Assembly (NCBI GenBank): GCA_013141415.1
Contig: JABFQY010000006.1
Span: forward strand, 107,151 to 171,150
Direction of reading: 5' to 3'
DNA from: Kiritimatiellaceae bacterium
GTDB lineage: Bacteria > Verrucomicrobiota > Kiritimatiellia > Kiritimatiellales > Tichowtungiaceae
Length of the DNA stretch: 64,000 nt
In this document: positions 1 through 7,807 of the stretch, one piece after another
Layout: each line of letters opens with the position of its first letter
Numbering within the stretch: position 1 is the first letter of the stretch
Translations under genes and position numbers: made by a program
Notes under the pieces: generated by a model
The model's input: only the letters and a program-made list of their open reading frames with translations
Database searches by the model: none
Told to the model about the DNA's origin: nothing

Positions 1-403
1 ATTCGAGGAATTTTTTCGCACGGTAACCGGCGTCCGGGGCAACCTTTTCGTTAATGTACGATGTAAGCAGCGTCGCCGCGATTCCCACGCCGATGAACGG
101 CATGACAATGCGGTAAATACTGACCCCGCCAGCACGCATAGCGATGATTTCGCTGTAGCGGGTAAGGCGCGAAAGACTGTGGAGCATGGCCAGCAACAAA
201 CAGGCGGGCAACAAGAGAACAATTTTCGGCGGAAGGTGCTGGGTATAGTAGTAGAGAATTTCGGAAATGCGGATGCCGCTGTCGAGAAACTCGCTGAAGT
301 TGTCGAACAGGTCGCTGATGATGAAAATCAGGAGAAATCCGAGCATGCAGTACAACAGCGGAACCAGCAGACTTTTCAGCAGATATTTGGTGAGAATTTT
401 CAT
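1..403 (-). CDS. LptF/LptG family permease, N-terminal part, cut by window edge
   Basis: The reading frame opens with ATG at 403 and runs off the left edge after 134 codons. The protein starts with a basic residue cluster and a long hydrophobic segment at about residues 12-31, followed by a second at 62-75 and a third near 97-116. Residues 85-95 (EIIAMRAGGVS) are the typical cytoplasmic coupling loop of the YjgP/YjgQ family, the inner-membrane permeases that pass lipopolysaccharide to the LptB ATPase and the periplasmic Lpt bridge. Whether this is LptF or LptG cannot be decided from the N-terminal third. It is transcribed divergently from zwf. No strong Shine-Dalgarno is visible. An overlapping frame in this region is only a shadow. 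Confidence 0.85.
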   Translation of the reverse strand, partial: MKILTKYLLKSLLVPLLYCMLGFLLIFIISDLFDNFSEFLDSGIRISEILYYYTQHLPPKIVLLLPACLLLAMLHSLSRLTRYSEIIAMRAGGVSIYRIVMPFIGVGIAATLLTSYINEKVAPDAGYRAKKFLE

Positions 404-517
404 GTGAAGGCTCAAACGGTAGCGGGAAAGCCGCGTACCCGCAAGTGCCGATGCATGCGACTTGAAGAACCGCCGCCAATACCCGATACTCGCCGCAACC
501 TGAACGGAGATTGCCTC

Positions 518-2008
518 ATGTCCGCGCTTGAAGTCCGTATTGAAGAACCGGTGACCTTTGTCATTTTCGGCGCCTCCGGCGACCTGACCCGCCGGAAGCT
601 GATGCCCGCTCTGTATACCTTGTTTAAGGAAGGCGCGCTGACCGGCAGTTTTTCCATCGTCGGCTTCGCCCGCCGCGACTATGACAACCTAAGTTTTTGC
701 AAGCTGATGGCGGACGCTCTGCGCGAGCACAGCCGGACACCAACAGATGACGTATCGTTAAAAGCGTTCTGCTCGCACTTGAGCTATCACCGCGGCGATC
801 TGGCGGACGCGGCAGCCTACGCCGGACTTCAGGCGAAGTTTGAAAGCGGCGCCCTGCCCGCCAACCGGCTTTTCTATCTTTCCATCACACCCGACCTGAC
901 CGCCTCCACCGTAAGCTTTATAAAAAACGCCGGGCTGATTACGCCGCCGGATTCAAAACCGTGGACGCGGGTCGTCGTGGAAAAACCATTCGGCCGCGAC
1001 CTGCAAAGCGCCAAGGCACTGAATCAGGTTCTGCTCGGTCATTTGGACGAAAGTCAGATTTACCGGATCGATCACTATCTCGGCAAAGAAACCGTGCAGA
1101 ACATTCTTTCGTTCCGTTTCGCCAACACGATTTTTGAACCGGTCTTCAACCGTACCTATGTGGATCATATTCAGATCACCGCCGCCGAAACCGTCGGCAT
1201 GGAAAGCGGACGCGGCGCGTTCTACGACCAGACCGGCGCACTGCGCGACATGGTGGTCAACCATCTCTTCCAGTTACTCTGTCTGGTGACGATGGAGCCG
1301 CCGGACGGGCTGGATGCGCGTTCAATCCGTAACGAAAAAATGAAAATTCTGGGCGCACTGCGACTGGCCGACGCGACGAAAAACCATCCGGCGCTCTGCT
1401 TCGGTCAGTACAGCGGCGACGGAAAAACCAATGCCTTCCGCGACGAAGAGCGCGTCAGCCCGCAGTCGAATACCGAAACCTTCGCCGCCCTGCGGATGGA
1501 TGTCGGCAACTGGCGCTGGGCCGGTGTTCCGGTTTATCTGCGTACCGGCAAGCGGCTGGCAAAAAAAACCACCGAGATTGCCATTCAGTTTAAAGCGCCT
1601 CCGCTGTCGCTCTTCCAGCACGTCGCCTGCAAAGGTGACGTATGCGACCTGACCGGCGTAAAGCCCAACACGCTGATCTTCCGGATTCAGCCGGACGAAG
1701 GCATTTTTCTGCAGGTTTCATCCAAACGCCCCAGCATGCAGATGGTGGTCGAAAGCGTGAATATGGATTTTTCCTATTCCGGCAAATGGAACAAAGCGCT
1801 GCCGGAAGCCTATGAGCGACTTCTGCTCGACGCCCTGCGCGGCGACTCGACGCTCTTCACCCGCTCCGACGAAGTCGAAGCCGAATGGGCCGTCATTGAT
1901 TCCATCCTCGCCGAAGCAAAAAACAAACCGTTCGCCTATCCGTCCGGCTCATGGGGCCCGACGGAAGCCGATGCCGTCCTGTTTTCCGGTGTTTGGAAGA
2001 ACGAATGA
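518..2008 (+). CDS. zwf: Glucose-6-phosphate 1-dehydrogenase
   Basis: This 496-residue cytoplasmic enzyme oxidises glucose-6-phosphate to 6-phosphogluconolactone with NADP, the entry step of the oxidative pentose phosphate pathway. The N-terminal dinucleotide fold shows GASGDLTRRK at residues 18-27. The active-site signature RIDHYLGKE lies at residues 183-191, with EKPFGRD just before it. Length matches the family (about 490). The frame is open 113 codons further upstream, but ATG 518 is preferred because GGAG sits about 10 bases before it and the homologous domain starts there. The stop overlaps the start of cutA (ATGA), so the two are probably translationally coupled. Confidence 0.97.
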   Translation: MSALEVRIEEPVTFVIFGASGDLTRRKLMPALYTLFKEGALTGSFSIVGFARRDYDNLSFCKLMADALREHSRTPTDDVSLKAFCSHLSYHRGDLADAAAYAGLQAKFESGALPANRLFYLSITPDLTASTVSFIKNAGLITPPDSKPWTRVVVEKPFGRDLQSAKALNQVLLGHLDESQIYRIDHYLGKETVQNILSFRFANTIFEPVFNRTYVDHIQITAAETVGMESGRGAFYDQTGALRDMVVNHLFQLLCLVTMEPPDGLDARSIRNEKMKILGALRLADATKNHPALCFGQYSGDGKTNAFRDEERVSPQSNTETFAALRMDVGNWRWAGVPVYLRTGKRLAKKTTEIAIQFKAPPLSLFQHVACKGDVCDLTGVKPNTLIFRIQPDEGIFLQVSSKRPSMQMVVESVNMDFSYSGKWNKALPEAYERLLLDALRGDSTLFTRSDEVEAEWAVIDSILAEAKNKPFAYPSGSWGPTEADAVLFSGVWKNE

Positions 2009-2319
2009 ACAACAAACTGATTTATGTCACCGCACCGTCGCGTGAAGAAGCCGAGCGGATTGCGGAAGCCGTCGTCACCGAACGGCTGGCGGCCTGTGCC
2101 AATATTCTCGACGGCGTCACGTCCCTCTTTCACTGGGAAGGAAAACTCTGCCGCGAAAACGAAGCGGTGCTGATTCTGAAAACGACAGAAGAAAAAACCG
2201 CCGCGCTGACTGCACGGATCAAAGAACTCCACTCCTACGAGTGTCCGTGCGTCGTCGTCCTGCCGATCGAAGGCGGAAATCCGGCGTTTCTGGAATGGAT
2301 TCAGCACGAAGTCCGCTAA
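2005..2319 (+). CDS. cutA: CutA1 divalent-ion tolerance protein
   Basis: This is a small trimeric CutA1-family protein of 104 residues (family about 100-115). The N-terminal strand IYVTAPSREEAERIA, the RLAACANI segment and the C-terminal ECPCVVVLPIEGGNPAFLEW region are all typical. CutA1 has been linked to copper and other divalent-cation tolerance in Escherichia coli, but its molecular role is unsettled. The start ATG overlaps the zwf stop by four bases. The frame extends upstream inside zwf, but that part has no family similarity. Its 3' end overlaps the convergent cvfB-like gene by four bases. Confidence 0.93.
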   Translation: MNNKLIYVTAPSREEAERIAEAVVTERLAACANILDGVTSLFHWEGKLCRENEAVLILKTTEEKTAALTARIKELHSYECPCVVVLPIEGGNPAFLEWIQHEVR

Positions 2320-3146
2320 GTCAGCTTCGTTCCGTTGTTCTCAAACGTAATCAGCCGCTTTTTGTAGAGCGCGCCGATGGCCTGTTTGTAGGTTTTCTTG
2401 CTGACGCCGAACAGACGATAGATTTCTTCCGGCGGAGTTTTGTCGGTGACCGGCATGAACCCGCCCTGCGCTTTGATGTGATTGAGAATGACATCCGTAA
2501 GGTCGGTCACTTTTTCAAAGCCGGGTTTATGAAGACACAGATCGATCTTACCGTCGGATCGCACCTGTTTGATGAAGCCGGCAATTTTCTGGCCGCGCTC
2601 CAGAGGCTGAAAAACGTCGTTGTAAAAAAGAATGCCCCAGTGCCTGCCGTTGACGATGGCTTTGTAGCCGAGATCGGTTTTGTCGCAGATCATCAGCTTC
2701 ACCGCTTCGCTGTGCTTATAGGCTGGCGGCGTGCGGTCGAGGAATTTATCGAGCTTGGACGAGGCGGCGATGCGTCCGCTGGCTTCGTCGAGATAGATGT
2801 ACACGATGTAATGCTGCCGCTCGAACATTTCCACCTTCTGCTCGCGGAACGGTACAAACAAATCTTTCGGCAAGCCCCAGTCGAGAAACGCGCCGATACC
2901 GGTGACGGATGCCACGCGCAAACAGGCGAACTCGCCGACCTGCGCCAGCGGCTTCAGCGTAGTGGCGGTCAGACGGTCTTCGGAATCGCTCATCAGAAAA
3001 ACTTCAATAACGTCGCCGACTTCCCACTCTTTTGGAACATAGCGATTGGGCATCAGAATTTCGCCCAGATTTCCGCCGTCAAGCATCAGGCCGCAGTCCG
3101 TTGCCCGTAGCACCGGCAGCCAGTTGGTTTTTCCTATTTCAGCCAT
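2316..3146 (-). CDS. cvfB: CvfB/YitL-type S1-like RNA-binding protein
   Basis: The 276-residue protein has the layout of the CvfB (YitL) family: successive S1-like OB domains and a C-terminal winged helix. Residues about 70-95 carry an S1-type stretch (VGEFACLRVASVTGIGAFLDWG) followed by LFVPFREQ, and the end contains the winged-helix segment PEEIYRLFGVSKKTYKQAIG. In Staphylococcus CvfB affects virulence-factor expression post-transcriptionally; in this organism only RNA binding is a safe prediction. It is convergent with cutA and lies downstream of the ABC-F gene on the same strand, separated by a short heptamer repeat. Confidence 0.85.
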   Translation of the reverse strand: MAEIGKTNWLPVLRATDCGLMLDGGNLGEILMPNRYVPKEWEVGDVIEVFLMSDSEDRLTATTLKPLAQVGEFACLRVASVTGIGAFLDWGLPKDLFVPFREQKVEMFERQHYIVYIYLDEASGRIAASSKLDKFLDRTPPAYKHSEAVKLMICDKTDLGYKAIVNGRHWGILFYNDVFQPLERGQKIAGFIKQVRSDGKIDLCLHKPGFEKVTDLTDVILNHIKAQGGFMPVTDKTPPEEIYRLFGVSKKTYKQAIGALYKKRLITFENNGTKLT

Positions 3147-3165
3147 CTTGTTGTCTCGGGTTTCC

Positions 3166-3193
3166 TAAAGTCCAATGCCTAAGGTCTAAAGCC
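3166..3193. repeat. Heptamer repeat, four degenerate units
   Basis: Four consecutive 7-base units (TAAAGTC, CAATGCC, TAAGGTC, TAAAGCC) fill the gap between the ABC-F stop and the cvfB start. Their reverse complements (GACTTTA, GGCTTTA) match the units inside the neighbouring ABC-F gene. Confidence 0.6.
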
Positions 3194-3198
3194 TCTCT

Positions 3199-5106
3199 TC
3201 AGCCGCCGAGGCGCTCCGCCTCTTCGAGCCACTTTGATTCAAGAGCGTTCAGCTTTTTCGTAACAGCGGAAAGCTGGATGTTAAGCGCGGCATAGTCAAG
3301 AGCCGCGTCACCGCTAGCGAGCTGTTCGCAGACCGTGCGCTGTTCGGCGTGCAGCTTTTCCATATCCACTTCCATCTTGCGCAACACCTTCTGCGCTTCG
3401 CGATCCTGTGCTCTTGCTTTGCGGGCGGCTTGAGGATTGAGGTTTGAGGGTTGAGGTTCCAGACTTTGGACTTTCGACTTTGGACTTTCGACTGCTTCCT
3501 GTTTCGCCGTCTTCTCCAGATAGTAGTCGTACCCGCCGGGATAACTGACGACGCCGTTCGAGCCGATGGAAATAATATGATCCGCTGCGCCGCGCACAAA
3601 GGCGACGTCGTGGCTGACGAAGCAGACCGTGCCTTTGTATTCCTTGATCGCCTTTTCGAGCGCTTCACGTCCGTTGATGTCGAGGTTGGTGGTCGGCTCG
3701 TCGAGCAGCAGAAAGTTCGGCGGGTTGATGAAAATACGGGCGAAGGCGAGGCGGATTTTTTCTCCGCCGCTCAGTACGCCGGACGGTTTATTCACCGCGT
3801 CGCCGCTGAAGCCGAACGAGCCGAGCAGTCCGCGCACATCGCGTTCCTGCACCGCGGAGTTGGCATTACGGATAATTGTCAGCAGCGACTGATCGGGCGG
3901 CATGGTTTCGGCGAAGTCCTGCGACTGATAACCGAGCACCACTTTATGTCCGGTCTGCCGCGTTCCCGTCTGCGGCGTCAGCGCTCCGGCCAGTACGCGC
4001 AACAGCGTGGTTTTGCCCATGCCGTTGTAGCCGACCAGCGCGATCTTCTGTCCGTGGCCGATTTCCAGATTCACGTCGCGCAGAATCTGCCGCTTGCCGT
4101 CGTAGGAAAAACTCATGTCTTTGACCGACATAATATGCGCGCCGCAGTGCGGCGGCGGCGGAATCCGCAGTTTGGAAAAATTCGGCGGCGCGACCGGCGC
4201 TTTCACCACGTCCATCTTTTCGAGCATTTTGATGCGGCTCTGCACCTGCGCCGCCTTGGTGGCCTGCGCGCGGAACCGGCTGATGAAACTTTCGAGATGT
4301 TCCTTCTGCTCGATGTAATTCCGGTACGCCGCTTCCTGCTGCATGTGCCGCTGTTCGCGCTCCCGGATGTAATAGGTATAGCCGCCGGAATATTTCGTCA
4401 CCGCACCGCCGCAGATTTCGAGCGTGCGGTCGGTGAGCGTTTCGAGCAGGTAACGGTCGTGGGAAATCAAAAGCATCGTTCCTTCGAAGCCGCGCAGAAA
4501 GCGCTGAAGCCATTCGACGGCAGGCAGGTCGAGATAGTTCGACGGTTCGTCGAGCAGCAGAATGTCGGGCCGCGCAATCAGCGTACGCACCAGTTCGGCG
4601 CGCATCTGCCAGCCGCCGCTGAACGAGCGGAACGGATTGGCAAACTCGCTTTCCTTAAAGCCGAGTCCGCTCAGCGCGGCTTCGGCGCGCGCTTTCAGAT
4701 CGTAGCCGCCGAGATGTTCGAATTCGTGCTGAAGATCGCCAAGCCGATGAAGCATCCGCTCCTGCTCCGCGCCGGTGGCCGTCAGCAGATCGTGCTCAAT
4801 CCGGTGAATTTCTTCGATCATCGGTTTGAGCTCTGGAATGGCGTTGCAGGAATAATCGAGCAGCGAGCCGTCCTGTGCATGAGCGTGAAGCTGCTGGTGC
4901 AGATGGCCAAGGCGGACGTTTTTCGGCATCGTGATGTCGCCGCTGTCCGCCGACATTTCGTCGCTGATCAGGCTGAAAATCGTACTTTTGCCCGCGCCGT
5001 TCGGGCCGACCACGCCGACGTGCTCGCCGGAATTGATACGGAACGAAACCTTATCCAGCACTTCCTGCGTGCCGAACCGTTTACTCACCTGGATGAAATC
5101 TATCAT
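3199..5106 (-). CDS. ABC-F family ATPase (Uup/YheS-like)
   Basis: The protein has 635 residues, two ABC ATPase domains on one chain and no membrane segment, which defines ABC-F. The first Walker A is GPNGAGKST (34-42) with LLLDEPSNYLD as Walker B; the second Walker A is GYNGMGKTT with LLLDEPTTNLD. Signature motifs are SGGWQMR and SGGEKIR. The inter-domain linker is charged, and the C-terminal end is a coiled coil as in Uup and YheS. ABC-F proteins act on ribosomes to relieve stalling or antibiotic effects; some Uup proteins affect replication or transposition. A stretch between the second domain and the coiled coil is encoded by two heptamer arrays and looks inserted (residues about 535-560, rich in S, P, Q, N). 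Confidence 0.92.
   Translation of the reverse strand: MIDFIQVSKRFGTQEVLDKVSFRINSGEHVGVVGPNGAGKSTIFSLISDEMSADSGDITMPKNVRLGHLHQQLHAHAQDGSLLDYSCNAIPELKPMIEEIHRIEHDLLTATGAEQERMLHRLGDLQHEFEHLGGYDLKARAEAALSGLGFKESEFANPFRSFSGGWQMRAELVRTLIARPDILLLDEPSNYLDLPAVEWLQRFLRGFEGTMLLISHDRYLLETLTDRTLEICGGAVTKYSGGYTYYIREREQRHMQQEAAYRNYIEQKEHLESFISRFRAQATKAAQVQSRIKMLEKMDVVKAPVAPPNFSKLRIPPPPHCGAHIMSVKDMSFSYDGKRQILRDVNLEIGHGQKIALVGYNGMGKTTLLRVLAGALTPQTGTRQTGHKVVLGYQSQDFAETMPPDQSLLTIIRNANSAVQERDVRGLLGSFGFSGDAVNKPSGVLSGGEKIRLAFARIFINPPNFLLLDEPTTNLDINGREALEKAIKEYKGTVCFVSHDVAFVRGAADHIISIGSNGVVSYPGGYDYYLEKTAKQEAVESPKSKVQSLEPQPSNLNPQAARKARAQDREAQKVLRKMEVDMEKLHAEQRTVCEQLASGDAALDYAALNIQLSAVTKKLNALESKWLEEAERLGG
3431..3492. 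repeat. Two heptanucleotide arrays inside the ABC-F gene
   Basis: Four units of TGAGGNT (3431-3458) are followed by four and a half units of GACTTTG/GACTTTC (3462-3492). They code in frame for a low-complexity linker. Because 7 is not a multiple of 3, gain or loss of one unit would shift the frame. Confidence 0.7.
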
Positions 5107-5186
5107 GAGGGCAAGGCTTCTACCGGATATTCCACAGTTTGCAAAGCAACAGCATCAGTTATACAAAATTACCTGAATCATCCGTA

Positions 5187-5384
5187 CCGTTTATTCTGGT
5201 ATGTAGTACCGGCTTTAGCCGGAACAGCTTGGGAACCGCCTGAAGGCGGGACTACATACCCGTTCCAATCATGTGAAACCTGACCGCATCGCATCATCAG
5301 TGCCGTTTATTTTGGTATGTAGTACCGGCTTTAGCCGGAACCGTTGGAGCCGCCTGAAGGCGGGACTACATGCCCGCTCCAATC
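5187..5384. repeat. Two direct copies of an 82-84 base double-hairpin repeat
   Basis: Copies lie at 5187-5270 and 5303-5384. Each begins with CCGTTTATT and contains ATGTAGT, a hairpin CCGGC/GCCGG with loop TTTA, a second hairpin CCGCC/GGCGG with loop TGAA, then ACTACAT. The outer ATGTAGT and ACTACAT are inverted, so a whole copy can fold into a forked stem. This is typical of REP/BIME-like elements moved by RAYT transposases, and a RAYT gene is present near 16.5 kb. Confidence 0.85.
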
Positions 5385-5755
5385 GATGGAGGGCGGGCTT
5401 CGGCGAGCTCAGTCGAGCCGCGCTCCGTCGCCGCCGGAAAAGGTTTCGACGGAGCGAAACCCTCCAATCAGGTGGAACGCGCCGTCCCGGCGCGTTAAAA
5501 AAAGACAGGGCAACCGGCCTGTGGTGAGCGTTGTCGAACCAGACGGTTGCGATACGTACCGCCGGCGTCTCGCCGGCCTTGAATATACCGCTGGTTTAAA
5601 ACGTGCCCGGCCTGTCACGCCGAAGCTTTGCAAAGGCGACAGATCACGTTCCACCTTGCTTCCGGTTTATTCAACTCTTGCCGCCCCCGAACCGCCGCGC
5701 TACATTCGCGCCGTTGGTAATTAACCTGTAAAAACTGAAGTAAGGCTAAAACACT
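5385..5755. repeat. Non-coding palindrome cluster
   Basis: I see no credible gene here. The stretch holds at least two more perfect hairpins: 5476-5496 (AACGCGCCG, loop TCC, CGGCGCGTT) and 5561-5577 (GCCGGCG, loop TCT, CGCCGGC). A 30-base piece, 5467-5496, recurs as a perfect reverse complement at 63825-63854. The open frames that cross the region are repeat translations without family features. Confidence 0.65.
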
Positions 5756-6169
5756 GTTAGGCGTCATGCGTACACTCCTGCTCATCGCGTTCGCCGTCAT
5801 CCTCACCGGATGCGCCTCTCGCTCTCAGCGCGAGGTGGCGCGCGTCAGCGTAGCCTCAGACCCGGCATCACTTTCTTTAGAGCGCGGCTACAACGATTAT
5901 GTTCGTCGTGCCATTCTCGCCGACGGTACGGAGGCAGGCGTTATTAGTTGTCGTGATGGCAGTTCATCACGCTTTTGGTTTCGTTCTCATCATCTCACGC
6001 ACGATGATGGCGGCACCCTATTCCGGTTCTCCGACGGCACAGAGGTTTTCATGTCAGGTTGGTTTTGCTGCGAGGTTCAGTTGCCGGAGAAGCAGCTTGC
6101 ATCTTTGGTCGAGTTGCGAGCCTTCATTCGAGAGCACGACGGCATCAGCCCATGATAATGACGCCTAAC
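5756..6169. other. Gene cassette-like unit bounded by inverted GTTRRRY / RYYYAAC cores
   Basis: The lipoprotein gene is flanked by a perfect 12-base inverted repeat: GTTAGGCGTCAT at 5756-5767 and ATGACGCCTAAC at 6158-6169. GTTAGGC fits the integron core site GTTRRRY immediately before the start codon, and GCCTAAC fits the inverse core RYYYAAC immediately after the stop. I could not find the matching second half of an attC site on either side, nor an integrase gene, so this is a cassette-like remnant rather than a proven cassette. Confidence 0.45.
5766..6155 (+). CDS. Small lipoprotein of unknown function, cassette-like
   Basis: The 129-residue product has a lipoprotein signal with lipobox LTGC (Cys at residue 16), so it should be lipidated and anchored in the membrane. 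The rest contains a Gly/Asp-rich central part and a SGWFCCEVQLP segment with paired cysteines near residue 100. I do not recognise a family with certainty. The start codon lies within a 12-base inverted repeat that also closes the gene after its stop, an arrangement seen in integron gene cassettes. It stands between a palindrome cluster and a broken HAD gene, consistent with an acquired gene. No clear Shine-Dalgarno precedes it, which is common in cassettes. Confidence 0.6.
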   Translation: MRTLLLIAFAVILTGCASRSQREVARVSVASDPASLSLERGYNDYVRRAILADGTEAGVISCRDGSSSRFWFRSHHLTHDDGGTLFRFSDGTEVFMSGWFCCEVQLPEKQLASLVELRAFIREHDGISP

Positions 6170-6177
6170 TTGGGTCG

Positions 6178-6339
6178 TTACCTAAAGAACCCATCAACCG
6201 CTCTACGAATCGCGGCGTAGTTCGCCGGAATAAACTGATGAGCTTGGATACCGGCGGCGAGGGAAGCTTCGACGTTGCGAGCGCAGATTACGGCATTCAG
6301 CAGTACGGATTCATTAAAGCAGCCTGATGTTTTTCGACG
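6178..6339 (-). pseudogene. Remnant of a HAD hydrolase C-terminus
   Basis: Read on the minus strand, this piece ends with a stop at 6178-6180 and encodes AAGIQAHQFIPANYAAI followed by RRAVDGFFR, close to the last 40 residues of the intact HAD gene at 7808-8419. Over about 82 bases (6207-6288 against 7843-7924) the DNA is nearly identical; upstream of that the similarity fades and the LDDL motif is lost. It has no start or catalytic domain, so it is a truncated paralogue. It places an extra HAD 3' end on the far side of the FAD oxidoreductase gene. Confidence 0.7.
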
Positions 6340-6420
6340 TTGTTATCTTAAAACCAAGACGTTACCGTCCAGCGACGGTTGAATATTGACAGCACCGGTG
6401 GCACAGCAAAAAGGCGAGAT

Positions 6421-7785
6421 GTGAACAAATACACTTTAAGAGAACGGGATGTACTGCTTGATGATTCGTGGGATGTAATCGTTGCCGGCGGCGGACCGGC
6501 GGGTTGCGCGGCGGCGGCCGCCGCCGCACGAGAGGGAGCAAAAACTCTTCTGATTGAGGCAACCGGCGCTCTGGGCGGAATGGGCACATCCGGTCTGGTG
6601 CCAGCGTGGTGTCCGTTCACAGACAAAAACCGGATCATCTACGGCGGAATGGCTGAACAGATCCTCCGGCAGTGCATCTCCGGCATGCCGCATGTCCCGA
6701 AGGAGTGTTTTGACTGGATCCCGATCGACGCAGAATTGCTCAAACGCATTTATGACGATCTTGTGACTCAACAGGGTGTAACCGTGCTGTTTAATACTCT
6801 GATGACAGGTGTTGAGTGTGATGCCACCGGCCATGTTGACGCCATCCTCGTGGCCGGCAAAAGCGGCCTTACAGCTCATAAAGCGAAGGTTTATATTGAT
6901 GCAACCGGCGATGCTGATCTTGCTGCATGGGCCGGCGCGGCATACAACAAAGGAGATGCGAAGGGGGATTTGCAGCCGGCCACGCATTGTTTCACATTGA
7001 CCAATGTCGATATGTACGCCTATCAGCACTGCGGCAGTATTAAGTTCGGCGCAGATAAAGACGTGATTGACGACATCGTGGCCTCGGGCAAATACCCTGA
7101 GATTCCTGACACCCATGCGTGCTCCGCCATCATCGGCCCAGGTGCCATCGGGTTCAATGCCGGACACATTTGGTCGGTCGACAATACAAACCCGTTTTCT
7201 TCAAGCAAGGCTTTGATGCAGGGAAGAAAAATCGCCAAAGCTTTCCGCGACGCATGCGCTGAGTTTTTTCCAAAAGCCTTTGCGAACGCTCACCTCACTC
7301 AAACCGCGTCTCTTCTGGGTATCCGGGAAACGCGGCGTATCGTTGGCGACTACGTGCTGACCCTAAACGATTACTCTTCCCGCCGAAGCTTTTCCGATGA
7401 AATATGCCGGAACAGCTATTTTATAGATATTCACATAGCTGAAGACGAAGCCGGAAGCGGCAGCCACATAACGGCGGCGGCAAGCCAGCTTGTGAGTTAC
7501 AAACAAGGAGAATCGCACGGGATACCGTACCGGTGTCTTACACCAAAAGGCCTTTCAAACGTTCTCGTTGCTGGCCGATGCATTTCCACAGATCGATCTG
7601 TCCAGGGCAGCACACGTATTATGCCGGTCTGCCTCTGCACAGGGGAGGCTGCGGGTATTGCAGCAACCATGGCAGCAAGAGCAGACATCGCAGATGTTCA
7701 TGCCGTGGACACCGACACACTGAGACGCCGAATCAGAGACTGCGGAGCCTACCTGCCCGAAATCGAAGCCCCAAACAAACTCTGA
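6421..7785 (+). CDS. FAD-dependent oxidoreductase (FAD_oxidored family)
   Basis: A flavoprotein of 454 residues with an N-terminal Rossmann motif VIVAGGGPAGCAAAAAAA at about residues 20-37 and EATGALGGMGTSGL shortly after, typical of the PF12831 FAD-dependent oxidoreductase group found often in Planctomycetes, Verrucomicrobia and Lentisphaerae. A second FAD-binding stretch near the C-terminus reads LVAGRCISTDRSVQGSTRIM. The substrate is unknown; relatives are often near sugar catabolism genes. The GTG at 6421 is preferred because AAGGCGAG lies just before it; a TTG at 6379 is possible and would add 14 residues. It sits alone between a HAD remnant and the HAD gene, suggesting insertion. Confidence 0.8.
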   Translation: MNKYTLRERDVLLDDSWDVIVAGGGPAGCAAAAAAAREGAKTLLIEATGALGGMGTSGLVPAWCPFTDKNRIIYGGMAEQILRQCISGMPHVPKECFDWIPIDAELLKRIYDDLVTQQGVTVLFNTLMTGVECDATGHVDAILVAGKSGLTAHKAKVYIDATGDADLAAWAGAAYNKGDAKGDLQPATHCFTLTNVDMYAYQHCGSIKFGADKDVIDDIVASGKYPEIPDTHACSAIIGPGAIGFNAGHIWSVDNTNPFSSSKALMQGRKIAKAFRDACAEFFPKAFANAHLTQTASLLGIRETRRIVGDYVLTLNDYSSRRSFSDEICRNSYFIDIHIAEDEAGSGSHITAAASQLVSYKQGESHGIPYRCLTPKGLSNVLVAGRCISTDRSVQGSTRIMPVCLCTGEAAGIAATMAARADIADVHAVDTDTLRRRIRDCGAYLPEIEAPNKL

Positions 7786-7807
7786 CGGTGCGGCTGGGTG
7801 AAACTCG

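Noticed and set aside
51..479. Minus-strand 142-codon frame at the left edge
   Set aside because: It is out of frame with the LptF/LptG permease, whose hydrophobic segments and conserved loop are in the other frame.
179..517. 113-codon upstream extension of zwf
   Set aside because: It runs antisense to the LptF/LptG gene, has no family similarity, and a good ribosome binding site stands before ATG 518.
3431..3492. CRISPR-like array
   Set aside because: The units are seven bases with no spacers; no cas gene is present.
3451..5283. 610-codon frame antisense to the ABC-F gene
   Set aside because: The ABC-F protein has all ATPase motifs; the antisense frame is rich in R, Q and H with no domain.
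5577..5755. Complete attC site before the lipoprotein gene
   Set aside because: No GCCTAAC-type partner for GTTAGGC is found at the right distance; ATTCAAC at 5669 does not pair with it.
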